Part shown: in pieces, positions 51,952 to 59,732 of the stretch | How the letters are laid out: the number at the start of each line of letters is the position of its first letter | How positions within the stretch are numbered: the first letter of the stretch is position 1 | Source: CAYWWY01 sp964462525 | GTDB lineage: Bacteria > Thermotogota > Thermotogae > MWEM01 | Reading direction: 5' to 3' | DNA length: 64,000 nt | NCBI GenBank assembly: GCA_964462525.1 | Contig: CAYWWY010000007.1 | Span: 37,137-101,136, forward strand | Made by a program: the position numbers and the translations under genes | The notes under the pieces: model-generated | The model's database searches: none | What the model was told of the DNA's origin: nothing | Seen by the model: the letters and a program-made list of their open reading frames with translations, nothing else

Positions 51952-52821
51952 TCATGGCAACCGAGATATCAAGTACTTACTGAGGAGCTCCAACCCTCTC
52001 TTGTTTTTGGAAAGATACAAATTGGGCTCAATCAACTCCAATTCCGGTAGGAAAATTTTCCTTGTATCCTCATCTCGCAAGAGGTCGATTCGCATATACG
52101 CAGGCTGTTGATCGAATGTCTTGATAATCTTTTGAATGAACTCCAATTCATCTTCTTCAACCCGATCAGGGAAATATGTTCCTCCATGATGAATATGAAC
52201 AAGAAACCCATTTCTGTGAGGTTTTTTCAGCATAGCATAGGTTATCTCCCCGTTGATTACAACGACTGACTTTTCGCCGCAGATTTCAATGGATCGAATA
52301 TATTCTTGAATCATCGCTGTGGTTTTGTTTAAAATGGTTTTAACTATTCTGTAGCACCTCTTTATATCTTTTTTGTGCACCCTGAACGTGTTCTTCCCGC
52401 TCGCACTGATGGCTGGTTTTATGATGATGTCATCGGACTTGATGAATTGCAACGCGGATTCGATCTCTCCCATCTTCCGCACAAATCGAGTTGGCACGGT
52501 CTCGATCCCCATCTTATTCATTTCAAGCAGATACTCTTTTCTGTAGTTATGGATCACCACTTTGATATCATTAACCAAAATTGTATTCTGAGCAATGGTT
52601 TGCATTTTTTCAAGAAACTCATCGATCCTCTGATCGTAATCCCAACAAGATCGAATAATGGCTAAATGGCAGTACGAGAAATCGAAATCGCGGTTGTCCC
52701 ATGCCACGATTTCTGCTCCATATCCAGATTCTTCAAGCGCTTTTTTTAGTGCCAGATCGTCTTCATAAGGGTGTTCTGAGAATTGCTGACTAACCATTAT
52801 TGCGATATCTGTTTCTTTCAC
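51952..52821 (-). CDS. ATP-grasp family ligase
   Basis: 289 residues. ATP-grasp enzyme: the N-terminal region has RSCWDYDQRIDEFLEKMQ and the diagnostic pre-ATP segment VVIHNYRKEYLLEM; DDIIIKPAISASGKNTF carries the ATP-binding Lys; MIQEYIRSIEICGEKSVVVINGEITYAMLKK follows, and the end has the acidic ELELIEPNLY metal ligands. This group forms peptide-like or amide bonds between a carboxylate and an amine; the product is not known. GTG 52821 follows GGGAG; ATG or GTG further upstream are alternatives. Its role in a metal region could be metallophore or peptide synthesis, which is inference. Confidence 0.75.
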   Translation of the reverse strand: MKETDIAIMVSQQFSEHPYEDDLALKKALEESGYGAEIVAWDNRDFDFSYCHLAIIRSCWDYDQRIDEFLEKMQTIAQNTILVNDIKVVIHNYRKEYLLEMNKMGIETVPTRFVRKMGEIESALQFIKSDDIIIKPAISASGKNTFRVHKKDIKRCYRIVKTILNKTTAMIQEYIRSIEICGEKSVVVINGEITYAMLKKPHRNGFLVHIHHGGTYFPDRVEEDELEFIQKIIKTFDQQPAYMRIDLLRDEDTRKIFLPELELIEPNLYLSKNKRGLELLSKYLISRLP

Positions 52822-52900
52822 AAGAGACTCTCCCATCTCGGCGGAGATCACAAAACAGGGTCCACACCAATTCTGTTGAGTTCATAATCATTGCTTTGGA

Positions 52901-52930
52901 AAAAGAGGTATCACGATGGATACCTCTTTT
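52901..52930 (-). terminator. Intrinsic terminator after the DUF4198 gene
   Basis: AAAAGAGGTATC pairs perfectly with GATACCTCTTTT across a 6-base loop. Reading the minus strand, the T-run ends the DUF4198 transcript 32 bases after its stop. Confidence 0.85.
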
Positions 52931-52961
52931 ATTCTATTGTCTGTTAGATCAATGATCCGCT

Positions 52962-53774
52962 TTATGGCAGGTTGTCCACACGGACAAAGAAAGCGCCTCC
53001 TACTTCGTGCTCCACGCCATCAATTTCTTCTCCTTCCATCAAGGCGACAAACCCCCACCAACCCGCCCAGGGGAATGAAAAGTGAAAGTATCCGTTCTCG
53101 TCGGAAACAACAAGCATAGCCGGCGATTCTCCCCCTGGGAATGAACGACCGTAATGTCCTGCAAAAGCCCCTTTGAAGGCATCGGTGTTTACGTACTCCA
53201 CTTCGATTTCTGCATCGGCCACAGGTTCTCCTTGGAACAAGACCCGGCCCGTGAACAATGATCCAGGGTACAAATTGAAAGGCCATGTCAAAGGCAGGAT
53301 TTCAGCCTCTGTCCCTACAGGTTCACTCCAGTCGCTTGGAAAGCCCATCGAATTTAGGATCACTTTCGAGTGTTGCGTAATGAATATATCCTCTCTCTCT
53401 TCATAGTAAGGCGCCGGACTCAAAGCAAAGACAAAATCCCCCATCCCTCGTATGCGATAGTCCGTCTTCCAGGCCTGGGCTTTTCTTGATCCGTGTTCAA
53501 ACGTGTATTCCAGAAGTTGATCGGTCAGATCAATGATATTACCGCGGTTCACCACGAAAAAATGATCCGGCCTGCTCATGTTCATAGTAAGCGGATCGTC
53601 GTCCGCTCCGTGAGATGCCCCACCGGGATGGGTAAAGATCAACTGTAGCGAGATTGTAGTAGCTCTTCCGTCTTCGAAAAAACTTTCGGATGGAAGGATC
53701 ATCTGAAAATGGGCCCAGCCCATTGTTGCAAGAATACCCATCACGACAAGCATACCAATGCTTCTTTTCTTCAT
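52962..53774 (-). CDS. DUF4198 exported metal-uptake protein (NikK-like)
   Basis: 270 residues. Signal peptide (MKKRSIGMLVVMGILATMGWA) followed by AHFQMILPS, the characteristic start of DUF4198 proteins, which continue as beta-rich extracytoplasmic domains; the last third (VADAEIEVEYVNTDAFKG...ENGYFHFSFPWAGWWGFVALME) matches the conserved G-Y-F-x-F-x-x-P-x-A-G-W-W motif. DUF4198 proteins are associated with nickel, cobalt or iron transporters. GAGGAGGG precedes ATG 53774. No transmembrane anchor is seen. Confidence 0.8.
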   Translation of the reverse strand: MKKRSIGMLVVMGILATMGWAHFQMILPSESFFEDGRATTISLQLIFTHPGGASHGADDDPLTMNMSRPDHFFVVNRGNIIDLTDQLLEYTFEHGSRKAQAWKTDYRIRGMGDFVFALSPAPYYEEREDIFITQHSKVILNSMGFPSDWSEPVGTEAEILPLTWPFNLYPGSLFTGRVLFQGEPVADAEIEVEYVNTDAFKGAFAGHYGRSFPGGESPAMLVVSDENGYFHFSFPWAGWWGFVALMEGEEIDGVEHEVGGAFFVRVDNLP

Positions 53775-53838
53775 AAAAAACCCTCCTCATATGATAGTAT
53801 TCCATCATCATGGATTTTGAATCCATTCTTGTTTTCAT

Positions 53839-53853
53839 TAATACTAACTCTCA
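53839..53853 (-). promoter_or_regulatory. Weak Fur-box-like word upstream of the DUF4198 gene
   Basis: TGAGAGTTAGTATTA on the minus strand matches the 7-1-7 word seen at 39578 and 54916 at ten of fourteen positions, 65 bases upstream of ATG 53774. It may be a degenerate operator, but chance is not excluded. Confidence 0.3.
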
Positions 53854-54025
53854 TACTTCCTTTTGTCGTTCACCAAACAGAGTAAAAAAACACGTTTGCT
53901 GGTAAGTTCCTTAAAAATGGCAATGGTCCAAGTTTCTTGCTCAAAGGTTCCAACCTGAACCATTACCGAAACCCCAAGTAAATGGTACTGCAGTGGCAAA
54001 ACAAAGTGACAACCCAGATGGTACC

Positions 54026-54670
54026 TTATTCAAGATCGGGAAGATTGGCTGCAAGCAACCTTGCCGTCCTCGTCATTTGTTCGATAACTGTCGAAACGTC
54101 AATTTCTGATGGTCGATAAAAGGTCAGCCACCACTCATCATATACATCGCTTGTGGTTAAATGAGCAAAACAACGGTTGGAATATCGCCCGTGGCAATGG
54201 GGAATCGAACCCTCTTCATACCCATGATAACTCATCAGAAGCAAGGTTCGGATTCCTAGATCGATCGCTTCCGGAGAAGAAGAAAGGAAGATAAACCACT
54301 CAATATCATATTCCTCCCACCTTGTTTCGAGTTTTCCAAAATAATCATATTCTACTGTTGTCTCACCGTTTACGAGAACTGTTCTTCCATTTTCCGTAAC
54401 AACAAATTGTTCGATGCTTCCTTCATACTGACGGATCATTTCTCTTTTGACCATTTCTGGTGAGTATCCTGGCTTGTGATGAGAGATTGCTTCGAAAAGT
54501 CCTTGTGCGTTTGGATGATCGAATATCATCGTGAAACTGTTGTTTTCTCCCAACCAAGGAGTCAGATCACGAACACAGCTCCCTTCCGAATGCAAAGCCC
54601 CAGCAAATGAGATCATACCAAGAACCATCAACAAACCAACAATCAGTTTCCCTTTACCTATTTGTTTCAT
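54026..54670 (-). CDS. ZinT-like metal-binding exported protein
   Basis: 214 residues. Signal peptide (MKQIGKGKLIVGLLMVLGMISFAGA) with no lipobox. The pattern KPGYSPEMVKREMI...FVVTENGRTVLVNGETTVEYDYFGKL and SIPHCHGRYSNRCFAHLTTSDVYDEWWLTFYRP follows the ZinT/YodA domain, in which the P-H-F-H ... S-N ... W-x-x-Y-Y segment binds zinc or cadmium; here His-Cys-His provides the ligands. The usual His-rich N-terminus of ZinT is absent. ATG 54670 follows GGGGAGGTGG. A Fur-family box covers its promoter, so it is metal-regulated. Confidence 0.6.
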   Translation of the reverse strand: MKQIGKGKLIVGLLMVLGMISFAGALHSEGSCVRDLTPWLGENNSFTMIFDHPNAQGLFEAISHHKPGYSPEMVKREMIRQYEGSIEQFVVTENGRTVLVNGETTVEYDYFGKLETRWEEYDIEWFIFLSSSPEAIDLGIRTLLLMSYHGYEEGSIPHCHGRYSNRCFAHLTTSDVYDEWWLTFYRPSEIDVSTVIEQMTRTARLLAANLPDLE

Positions 54671-54915
54671 GTAAACCACCTCCCCGTGGATTTTCGCTTA
54701 TCACCCTTTATTCCCTTTGTTCATACACGCAGCATCATCGTATGTGGATTGATAAATGAATTCTTATTCAATTTTTCAGGAGTCTCCGGTATCCTGGGCA
54801 TCATTCTCTTTTTATCTTTCAAATATTCCCCTTCTCTCGTACAACACATCCTCTTTTTTCCCCTTTCAATGGTTTTGCTTTGAACGCAGAGAATGTAATG
54901 ATATTCGTTTTCATT

Positions 54916-54930
54916 TGAGAATAATTCTCA
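54916..54930 (-). promoter_or_regulatory. Fur-family operator of the ZinT-like gene
   Basis: TGAGAAT-A-ATTCTCA, a perfect 7-1-7 palindrome, directly downstream of the -10 element at 54939-54944. The word is nearly identical to the feo operator at 39578-39592. Confidence 0.82.
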
Positions 54931-54938
54931 ACTATCCG

Positions 54939-54968
54939 ATAGTACCATTTTCTTTCCACGAAAGTCAA
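54939..54968 (-). promoter_or_regulatory. Promoter of the ZinT-like gene
   Basis: Minus-strand TTGACT (54968-54963) and TACTAT (54944-54939) are 18 bases apart. The leader to ATG 54670 is about 260 bases, unusually long; I see no recognised riboswitch in it. Confidence 0.6.
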
Positions 54969-54995
54969 CCCCAAAGGATTTCAAAAAACCACACG

Positions 54996-55036
54996 AAAAA
55001 AAAACCGTAGCGCCCAGTGAAAAGCGCTTTATCCGG
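54996..55036 (-). terminator. Intrinsic terminator after the FMN-binding gene
   Basis: Minus-strand CCGGATAAAGCGC ... GCGCTACGG folds into an AGCGC/GCGCT stem with a CCG/CGG extension and an internal bulge, followed by a nine-base T-tract. It lies between the FMN-binding gene and the promoter of the ZinT-like gene. Confidence 0.7.
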
Positions 55037-55155
55037 CTTTTTCTAATCGTTCAAAGACATGAATGGGAAAGAAAACGGAAGATCAGATCATTATGGGGTC
55101 AGATTTCTAAGAAGAATCAATCTTAGGCTATGTATATGGATAACTGACTCAGCGT

Positions 55156-55569
55156 TTATGGCTTGGCTGATTGTTTTAATGCATCTTCTACGGCGGAAAG
55201 ATAGGTCTTTGATGTAACCGAAGCGCCACTAATGACATCTACTTCCAGTGATTGAGATTGGATCACTCTTTGCATAAGGTCACTCATATGACCTTCGGTA
55301 ATTTCTACTGGTTTTTCGTTTTCTACCAAATAAATCGCAACAACCGTTCCCGAAGAGACAGTCACTTGGATTTCCTTCGCCCTCAAATGCAACCCTCTGG
55401 CATACCCTTTGTATGAACCGATAAATGTTCCATCCTGCAAACGATCAAAATCAATGGTTCCGATTGTGAGTTGTTTGTTTTCGCGCCATGTTTCAATCGC
55501 TAAAAAAAGGACGAACCCTAATGCCGCAATTGCCGCAATTCCCAAGATTCCGAGTATCATTTTTCCCAT
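55156..55569 (-). CDS. FMN-binding domain protein, membrane-anchored
   Basis: 137 residues. One N-terminal membrane span (residues ~3-25) and an extracytoplasmic FMN_bind domain. VDVISGASVTSKTYLSAVEDAL near the end is the flavinylation-type motif (S-G-A-[ST]-x-[TS]) that receives FMN, most likely from an ApbE flavin transferase not seen here. It would carry electrons outside the cytoplasm. GGAGG precedes ATG 55569. The promoter region carries the same inverted repeat as that of the TetR gene (55641-55670). Confidence 0.85.
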   Translation of the reverse strand: MGKMILGILGIAAIAALGFVLFLAIETWRENKQLTIGTIDFDRLQDGTFIGSYKGYARGLHLRAKEIQVTVSSGTVVAIYLVENEKPVEITEGHMSDLMQRVIQSQSLEVDVISGASVTSKTYLSAVEDALKQSAKP

Positions 55570-55640
55570 CTTTTTTCCTCCCATGATGAATGATTGGTAT
55601 TATCTGGATTTTGGCTGAGGTTTCGATCTCTTGTTTCTTA

Positions 55641-55670
55641 GTGAATGAATAAAAGGAAATATTCATTCAC
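55641..55670. promoter_or_regulatory. TetR operator upstream of the FMN-binding gene
   Basis: GTGAATGAAT and ATTCATTCAC flank a 10-base centre, an exact repeat of the arms and spacing found at 56318-56346 in front of the TetR gene. Confidence 0.85.
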
Positions 55671-55701
55671 TATCCCGGAAAAAAATTATCGAAAGACATG
55701 A

Positions 55702-56292
55702 TTATATAGATTTGTCGCCCTCGGTTAATCCTTTTATGATAAACTGAGCCAAAAAGACGACAAGTTGCGGGAAATGTTGGGTTCCAAGGTCTCTCTTGTG
55801 AACATCTACATAATGGATGGAATTGAGCATTACTATTATGAAAGCATCATCAAAGTCATCCCTCATCCGACCTTCTTTTTTCCATTTCCGAATGCATTCC
55901 GCTAACCGGTTTTGGAAGAACTCATTGATATTTTCGATTTCTCCTTGTTCATAAAAGGACTGTTCCAGTTTATGGACAAGATCATTGTTGTTCCATTCCC
56001 GAAGAATCCGACTGGAACTCATTTCCGCGAGGTTTTGGGTGATGATCCGAGTCAGTAAGATTGCTGGATCATCCTCACACAGGCGAAAGGTTTTTGCCAG
56101 TCGTTTTTTTTGCTGTTCGTTTTCTTTTGTGATGATCTCAAAAAAAAGAACCTCTTTGGAATCATAGTGTTTATAAAAGCTTCCAACTGCAATCCCTGCT
56201 TTTTTTGCGATCTGTGCAACATTGGTGTCTTTGTATCCTTTTTCGTTGAAGAGATCGTAAGCGCATTGGAAGATCTGCTCCTTTTTGATCAT
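55702..56292 (-). CDS. TetR-family transcriptional regulator
   Basis: 196 residues. The N-terminal helix-turn-helix spans residues ~6-50 (YDLFNEKGYKDTNVAQIAKKAGIAVGSFYKHYDSKEVLFF, with G-S-F-Y-K-H-Y of the TetR recognition helix). The C-terminal ligand-binding domain (~60-190) has no assigned ligand. ATG 56292 is in frame behind AAAGGGG. Identical inverted repeats in its own promoter and in the FMN-binding gene's promoter indicate autoregulation plus control of the downstream gene. Confidence 0.88.
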   Translation of the reverse strand: MIKKEQIFQCAYDLFNEKGYKDTNVAQIAKKAGIAVGSFYKHYDSKEVLFFEIITKENEQQKKRLAKTFRLCEDDPAILLTRIITQNLAEMSSSRILREWNNNDLVHKLEQSFYEQGEIENINEFFQNRLAECIRKWKKEGRMRDDFDDAFIIVMLNSIHYVDVHKRDLGTQHFPQLVVFLAQFIIKGLTEGDKSI

Positions 56293-56317
56293 TAGAACAT
56301 GGCCCCTTTCATGATCC

Positions 56318-56346
56318 GTGAATGAATGGATCATTATATTCATTCA
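56318..56346. promoter_or_regulatory. TetR operator upstream of its own gene
   Basis: GTGAATGAAT and ATTCATTCAC with a 10-base centre, immediately downstream of the extended -10 (56352-56360), so a bound repressor would block transcription of the TetR gene. Confidence 0.85.
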
Positions 56347-56351
56347 CTCTG

Positions 56352-56360
56352 ATTATACCA
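56352..56360 (-). promoter_or_regulatory. Extended -10 promoter of the TetR gene
   Basis: Minus-strand TGGTATAAT at 56360-56352, 60 bases upstream of ATG 56292 and adjoining the TetR operator. Confidence 0.65.
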
Positions 56361-56446
56361 CGTAATAAACGCTACTCCAAATCTTGTGAAGACACAAAGG
56401 ACCTTCCTGATCGGAAAAAAGGGGGGAATCACAACGCTCGATGCTT

Positions 56447-57868
56447 TTATGGACTATATGCAGACCTTAGTTCTTTGCCCCATTGCATCATTTCTGGGTT
56501 TCTGTTTTGTAAGATCTTGTATTTCTTTGATTCATAGATCAAATCGAAATCCGAATATGGGCGTTGATCGGAACCGATTGTAAAGATCCACCCTACGTAA
56601 AGGCTTGGCTGCATGGAAACAAGGCCATGATCTTCATGATTGGGCAAGACCCAACGAGATAGATCATCCGAATGGTATAAGGCAGAATAGAGGGCGGGGT
56701 CGCTAACCCAGATTCTTTCTTGATCGGAAAAAAGAGCCAATATGCTTTTCGATTCCTGGGATATAGAAACAACCGGTTGTGCTGTCAACCATTGAAAAAA
56801 CACGTCTTCTTCCGTGTTACGCCGGACTCCAACGAATTCCCACACCAAAGTGAGAAGGAACAGGAAGGCGATGATGTTCCGCAACCTTCGCTCGTTCATC
56901 AAGCGGCCAATATAGGGAAAAAGAATGATGTAGTTGATCAGCAGTAGTTTGGAATTGGCCATAAAAGCGCCCGACTCATGGAAGAAACCCAATAGGATTA
57001 AATTGCACCATGGAAGGACCAAGGTGAAAAAAAGGGGGGACCGGAAAAATCGGAGAAATCTCCCGACTACAATCAGGGTGAATCCATAAAGGATCACGAA
57101 AAAAGCGGAAGAGTGGAGAAATTGAATGAGATATCGAAACCCGTTCTTTGGAGAGAACGCTGCAAACCAACCGGATATTGTTGCAGCTGGATCGTTTGTA
57201 AACATGGTGTTCAAAAGAATCCAGCTTAAAAACAAAAATACAAGAGGGAACACAGAAACAAACGTATATTCAAGAACACGCATTTTTTTAAAAAACAAAA
57301 AGAAAAAAATAAATAGAAATATTAATGAAAATATGATACTAAAATCGATCAATACCAACATTCCAAAAATTAAACCAAAGATCATAATAAAAAAACTTTC
57401 TTCTTTTACGCTAAACTCCATCAAAAAGTAAAATGAAAGGATATTCAACATAAAAAATATGATGGTTCTAGGAGATTGGAGTGAAAGGAAGAGCATCGAC
57501 GGAGAAAGAATCAACAAAGCGATCAAGAAAACCTTGACTTGCAATGTCTGATAGTGTTTCAATATGTATAGAATCAAGAATCCCATGCTGAACGCAGCCA
57601 CAAAAGAAGCCACAAGCACAGGGTGAATCAACAGCAAATAAGGGATATGAGGGATGGGCGGGGTTTCAACCCCAATGATTCCCAGTCCACCCGGATCCCC
57701 CCACCAAACGGTTCTTGCTTGAAAGGAATACCACCGGGTCTCTTCGGACAGAATGCCTGCTTCTTGAAGGGAAAGCCCCAAAGTGAGATACATGACAAAG
57801 AGGCATGCGAAGAACATCCAGAACCACGGATTGCGCAAGGGGTTCATGATGTAGGAGACATTAGCCAT
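56447..57868 (-). CDS. Polytopic membrane protein of the exopolysaccharide operon, function unknown
   Basis: 473 residues with roughly ten membrane spans and no conserved motif I can name. The order of spans (long hydrophobic stretches interrupted by short loops, e.g. SFFIMIFGLIFGMLVLIDFSIIFSLIFLFIFFFLFF) and a large C-terminal soluble tail (~360-473) resemble glycan flippase/polymerase or dolichyl-mannosyltransferase-type proteins. Its ATG at 57868 overlaps the stop of the MshEN glycosyltransferase, so it probably acts with it in export or modification of a glycan. A/T-rich runs occur in the middle of the gene. Confidence 0.6.
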   Translation of the reverse strand: MANVSYIMNPLRNPWFWMFFACLFVMYLTLGLSLQEAGILSEETRWYSFQARTVWWGDPGGLGIIGVETPPIPHIPYLLLIHPVLVASFVAAFSMGFLILYILKHYQTLQVKVFLIALLILSPSMLFLSLQSPRTIIFFMLNILSFYFLMEFSVKEESFFIMIFGLIFGMLVLIDFSIIFSLIFLFIFFFLFFKKMRVLEYTFVSVFPLVFLFLSWILLNTMFTNDPAATISGWFAAFSPKNGFRYLIQFLHSSAFFVILYGFTLIVVGRFLRFFRSPLFFTLVLPWCNLILLGFFHESGAFMANSKLLLINYIILFPYIGRLMNERRLRNIIAFLFLLTLVWEFVGVRRNTEEDVFFQWLTAQPVVSISQESKSILALFSDQERIWVSDPALYSALYHSDDLSRWVLPNHEDHGLVSMQPSLYVGWIFTIGSDQRPYSDFDLIYESKKYKILQNRNPEMMQWGKELRSAYSP

Positions 57869-59732
57869 CTGGTTTCACCGGAGACGCAGCCGGTCTTGCA
57901 GCCAAACCATGTGTGGTTTTTTCCCAATAGTGGGGTTTGGTGATAAGCTGCCACAAGGCCTTGTAGGACGCGATGGAATGGAGGAGCCAATAGAGCGGAT
58001 TGATCAGGCTGATCCAAATCAGAGCAAAGTTCTTCCTTCGAAACGCCCCAAGCATATTCATGTACACACCAAGGAAATTGCCGATCAGGAGGTTGAACAT
58101 GGAAAGCGGCAGCAAAAAACCCCCAAAGGTCACTGCGAGGAATTGGGGTTGCAGAAAAATCCATAGTAGGAAGATCCCCCAAAGAATGGGGTTTAGGAGG
58201 AAGACGATCGGGGTGCCAGATACGAACAGCTGAAAAGAAAGCCATTGCTTCAAACCAAGTGTTTTGAGCATTTTAATGGGATGTCGGTTGTACACAAGGG
58301 CTGTTTGCATATACCCTTTGATCCAACGAGATCGCTGTCGAATCCAATTCCCCACCTTTGGGTTGGCTTCCTCGAAGGTGGTTGATCGAATGATACCTAC
58401 CCGATACTTTTCCGCCGATGCCCGAATTCCCAAATCGGCATCTTCCGTGGTGTTGAACGGATCCCAACCGCCCAACTCCCTGAGCTCCTTGACCTTGAAA
58501 TGGTTGCTTGTACCCCCTAAAGGAATCGGGAGACCGAGCATAAACAAGCCCGGGAGCATATAGTCGAACCAGTAAGAGTACTCCAAGGTGAAGAGGCGGG
58601 TTAGAAGATTCTGGTTTTTGTTGAAGTAGTTCAAAGCCCCTTGGAAACAGACAAAGGATGGGTCGGAGTGTGTAAACGCCCAGTAGGCCTTTTTGATTTG
58701 ATCTGGCTCGGGGATGTCCTCTGCATCAAAGATCACCAAGTACGTTCCGCGGGCAAAAAAAAGTCCATAATTGCACGCTTTGGGTTTGGTTTGCGGCTTG
58801 GACTTCGGCACGATTAGAAACCGCCAATTCGTCGGTGGTTGAGCCGCTTTCGCCGCTTCCAGAGTGAGTGTGTCCACCTCTTCCAAAAGCAGCATAACAT
58901 CCAGTTTGTTCTGAGGGTAATCCAAATCTTTAATCGCTTGGATGAGATGGCCAACCACCTCAGGTTCTTTGAAGACCGGCACCAAGATCGTGTACACAGG
59001 AAGCTCATCATCCTCAAGGGATTCAAGGCCTGTGCGATCTTCTTTGAAGGCGATCTCGTCTACGGTGCCAAAGATACTTAAAAAGAACTTGAACCCAATC
59101 AGCAAAACGTAGAGAATTTGCACGACCATGAATATCGCGCGCAGGGTGCTATTCCAGTCGATGAAGATGGCTGCCATCAAGAGAACCCAAACTACGATCC
59201 CAGCCCATAGTTGTCCCTTGGAGAAGACTTTGTAGGCAGACTCTTCCGGGTCCCGATAAAACAATCCAAACACCGCTTGATCCAACAAAGGATTTTTGTA
59301 ATACCTCTGCATGAGGTTCATGAAATCCAGATCGGTGATGATCATCTGTCGAATCTCTATGTTGGGGAATTTCGATTGGAAGTATGGTTCAAGCTTTGGG
59401 TTTCCTGGGTAGGCGTTCAGAACGATCAAAACGTTGTCTTTGATCTGATAAGGAATCGCTTGCAGCTCCATTACCTGTTTTTGATCCAGTTGTTCCAAAA
59501 GGGTAGGATCAAGGTCGTGTTGTAAGGTGTCAATATCGGGGGACACAAAAGGGAGATCATAGTGAATGCTCAAGGCCTCAAAAAGATCGTACCTTCGCAC
59601 CATGCCTAAAGTGGACAAAATCCATCCGATCCTTCCTCCCTGACGTTTCTGGATCTCTAACGCTTGTTGGAGTTGGTCGCCTGTTATCTTTCCCATCTCT
59701 ACTAAGATGGTTCCGATGGGCTTGTTTGCCAT
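57861..59732 (-). CDS. Family 2 glycosyltransferase with N-terminal MshEN domain (BcsA/NfrB-like)
   Basis: 623 residues. N-terminal MshEN (1-~70): two copies of the RLGxxLxxxGxxxxxxLxxxLxxQ-type motif (IGTILVEMGKITGDQLQQALEIQ and RIGWILSTLGMVRRYDLFEAL), a fold that binds cyclic-di-GMP in MshE and NfrB. After two membrane spans (~168-225) comes the GT2 domain (~240-470) with FDAED, TTEDADL and QRSRW (QxxRW), the catalytic set of processive synthases such as BcsA, then more spans. There is no PilZ domain. It should make an exopolysaccharide from a nucleotide sugar under cyclic-di-GMP control. ATG 59732 follows AAAGGGTGG. Confidence 0.88.
   Translation of the reverse strand: MANKPIGTILVEMGKITGDQLQQALEIQKRQGGRIGWILSTLGMVRRYDLFEALSIHYDLPFVSPDIDTLQHDLDPTLLEQLDQKQVMELQAIPYQIKDNVLIVLNAYPGNPKLEPYFQSKFPNIEIRQMIITDLDFMNLMQRYYKNPLLDQAVFGLFYRDPEESAYKVFSKGQLWAGIVVWVLLMAAIFIDWNSTLRAIFMVVQILYVLLIGFKFFLSIFGTVDEIAFKEDRTGLESLEDDELPVYTILVPVFKEPEVVGHLIQAIKDLDYPQNKLDVMLLLEEVDTLTLEAAKAAQPPTNWRFLIVPKSKPQTKPKACNYGLFFARGTYLVIFDAEDIPEPDQIKKAYWAFTHSDPSFVCFQGALNYFNKNQNLLTRLFTLEYSYWFDYMLPGLFMLGLPIPLGGTSNHFKVKELRELGGWDPFNTTEDADLGIRASAEKYRVGIIRSTTFEEANPKVGNWIRQRSRWIKGYMQTALVYNRHPIKMLKTLGLKQWLSFQLFVSGTPIVFLLNPILWGIFLLWIFLQPQFLAVTFGGFLLPLSMFNLLIGNFLGVYMNMLGAFRRKNFALIWISLINPLYWLLHSIASYKALWQLITKPHYWEKTTHGLAARPAASPVKPDG

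Noticed and set aside
51944..51967. Hairpin between the ATP-grasp gene and the FecE-like gene as terminator
   Set aside because: The stem TCTTCTTC/GAAGAAGA is present but no T-tract follows on the minus strand.
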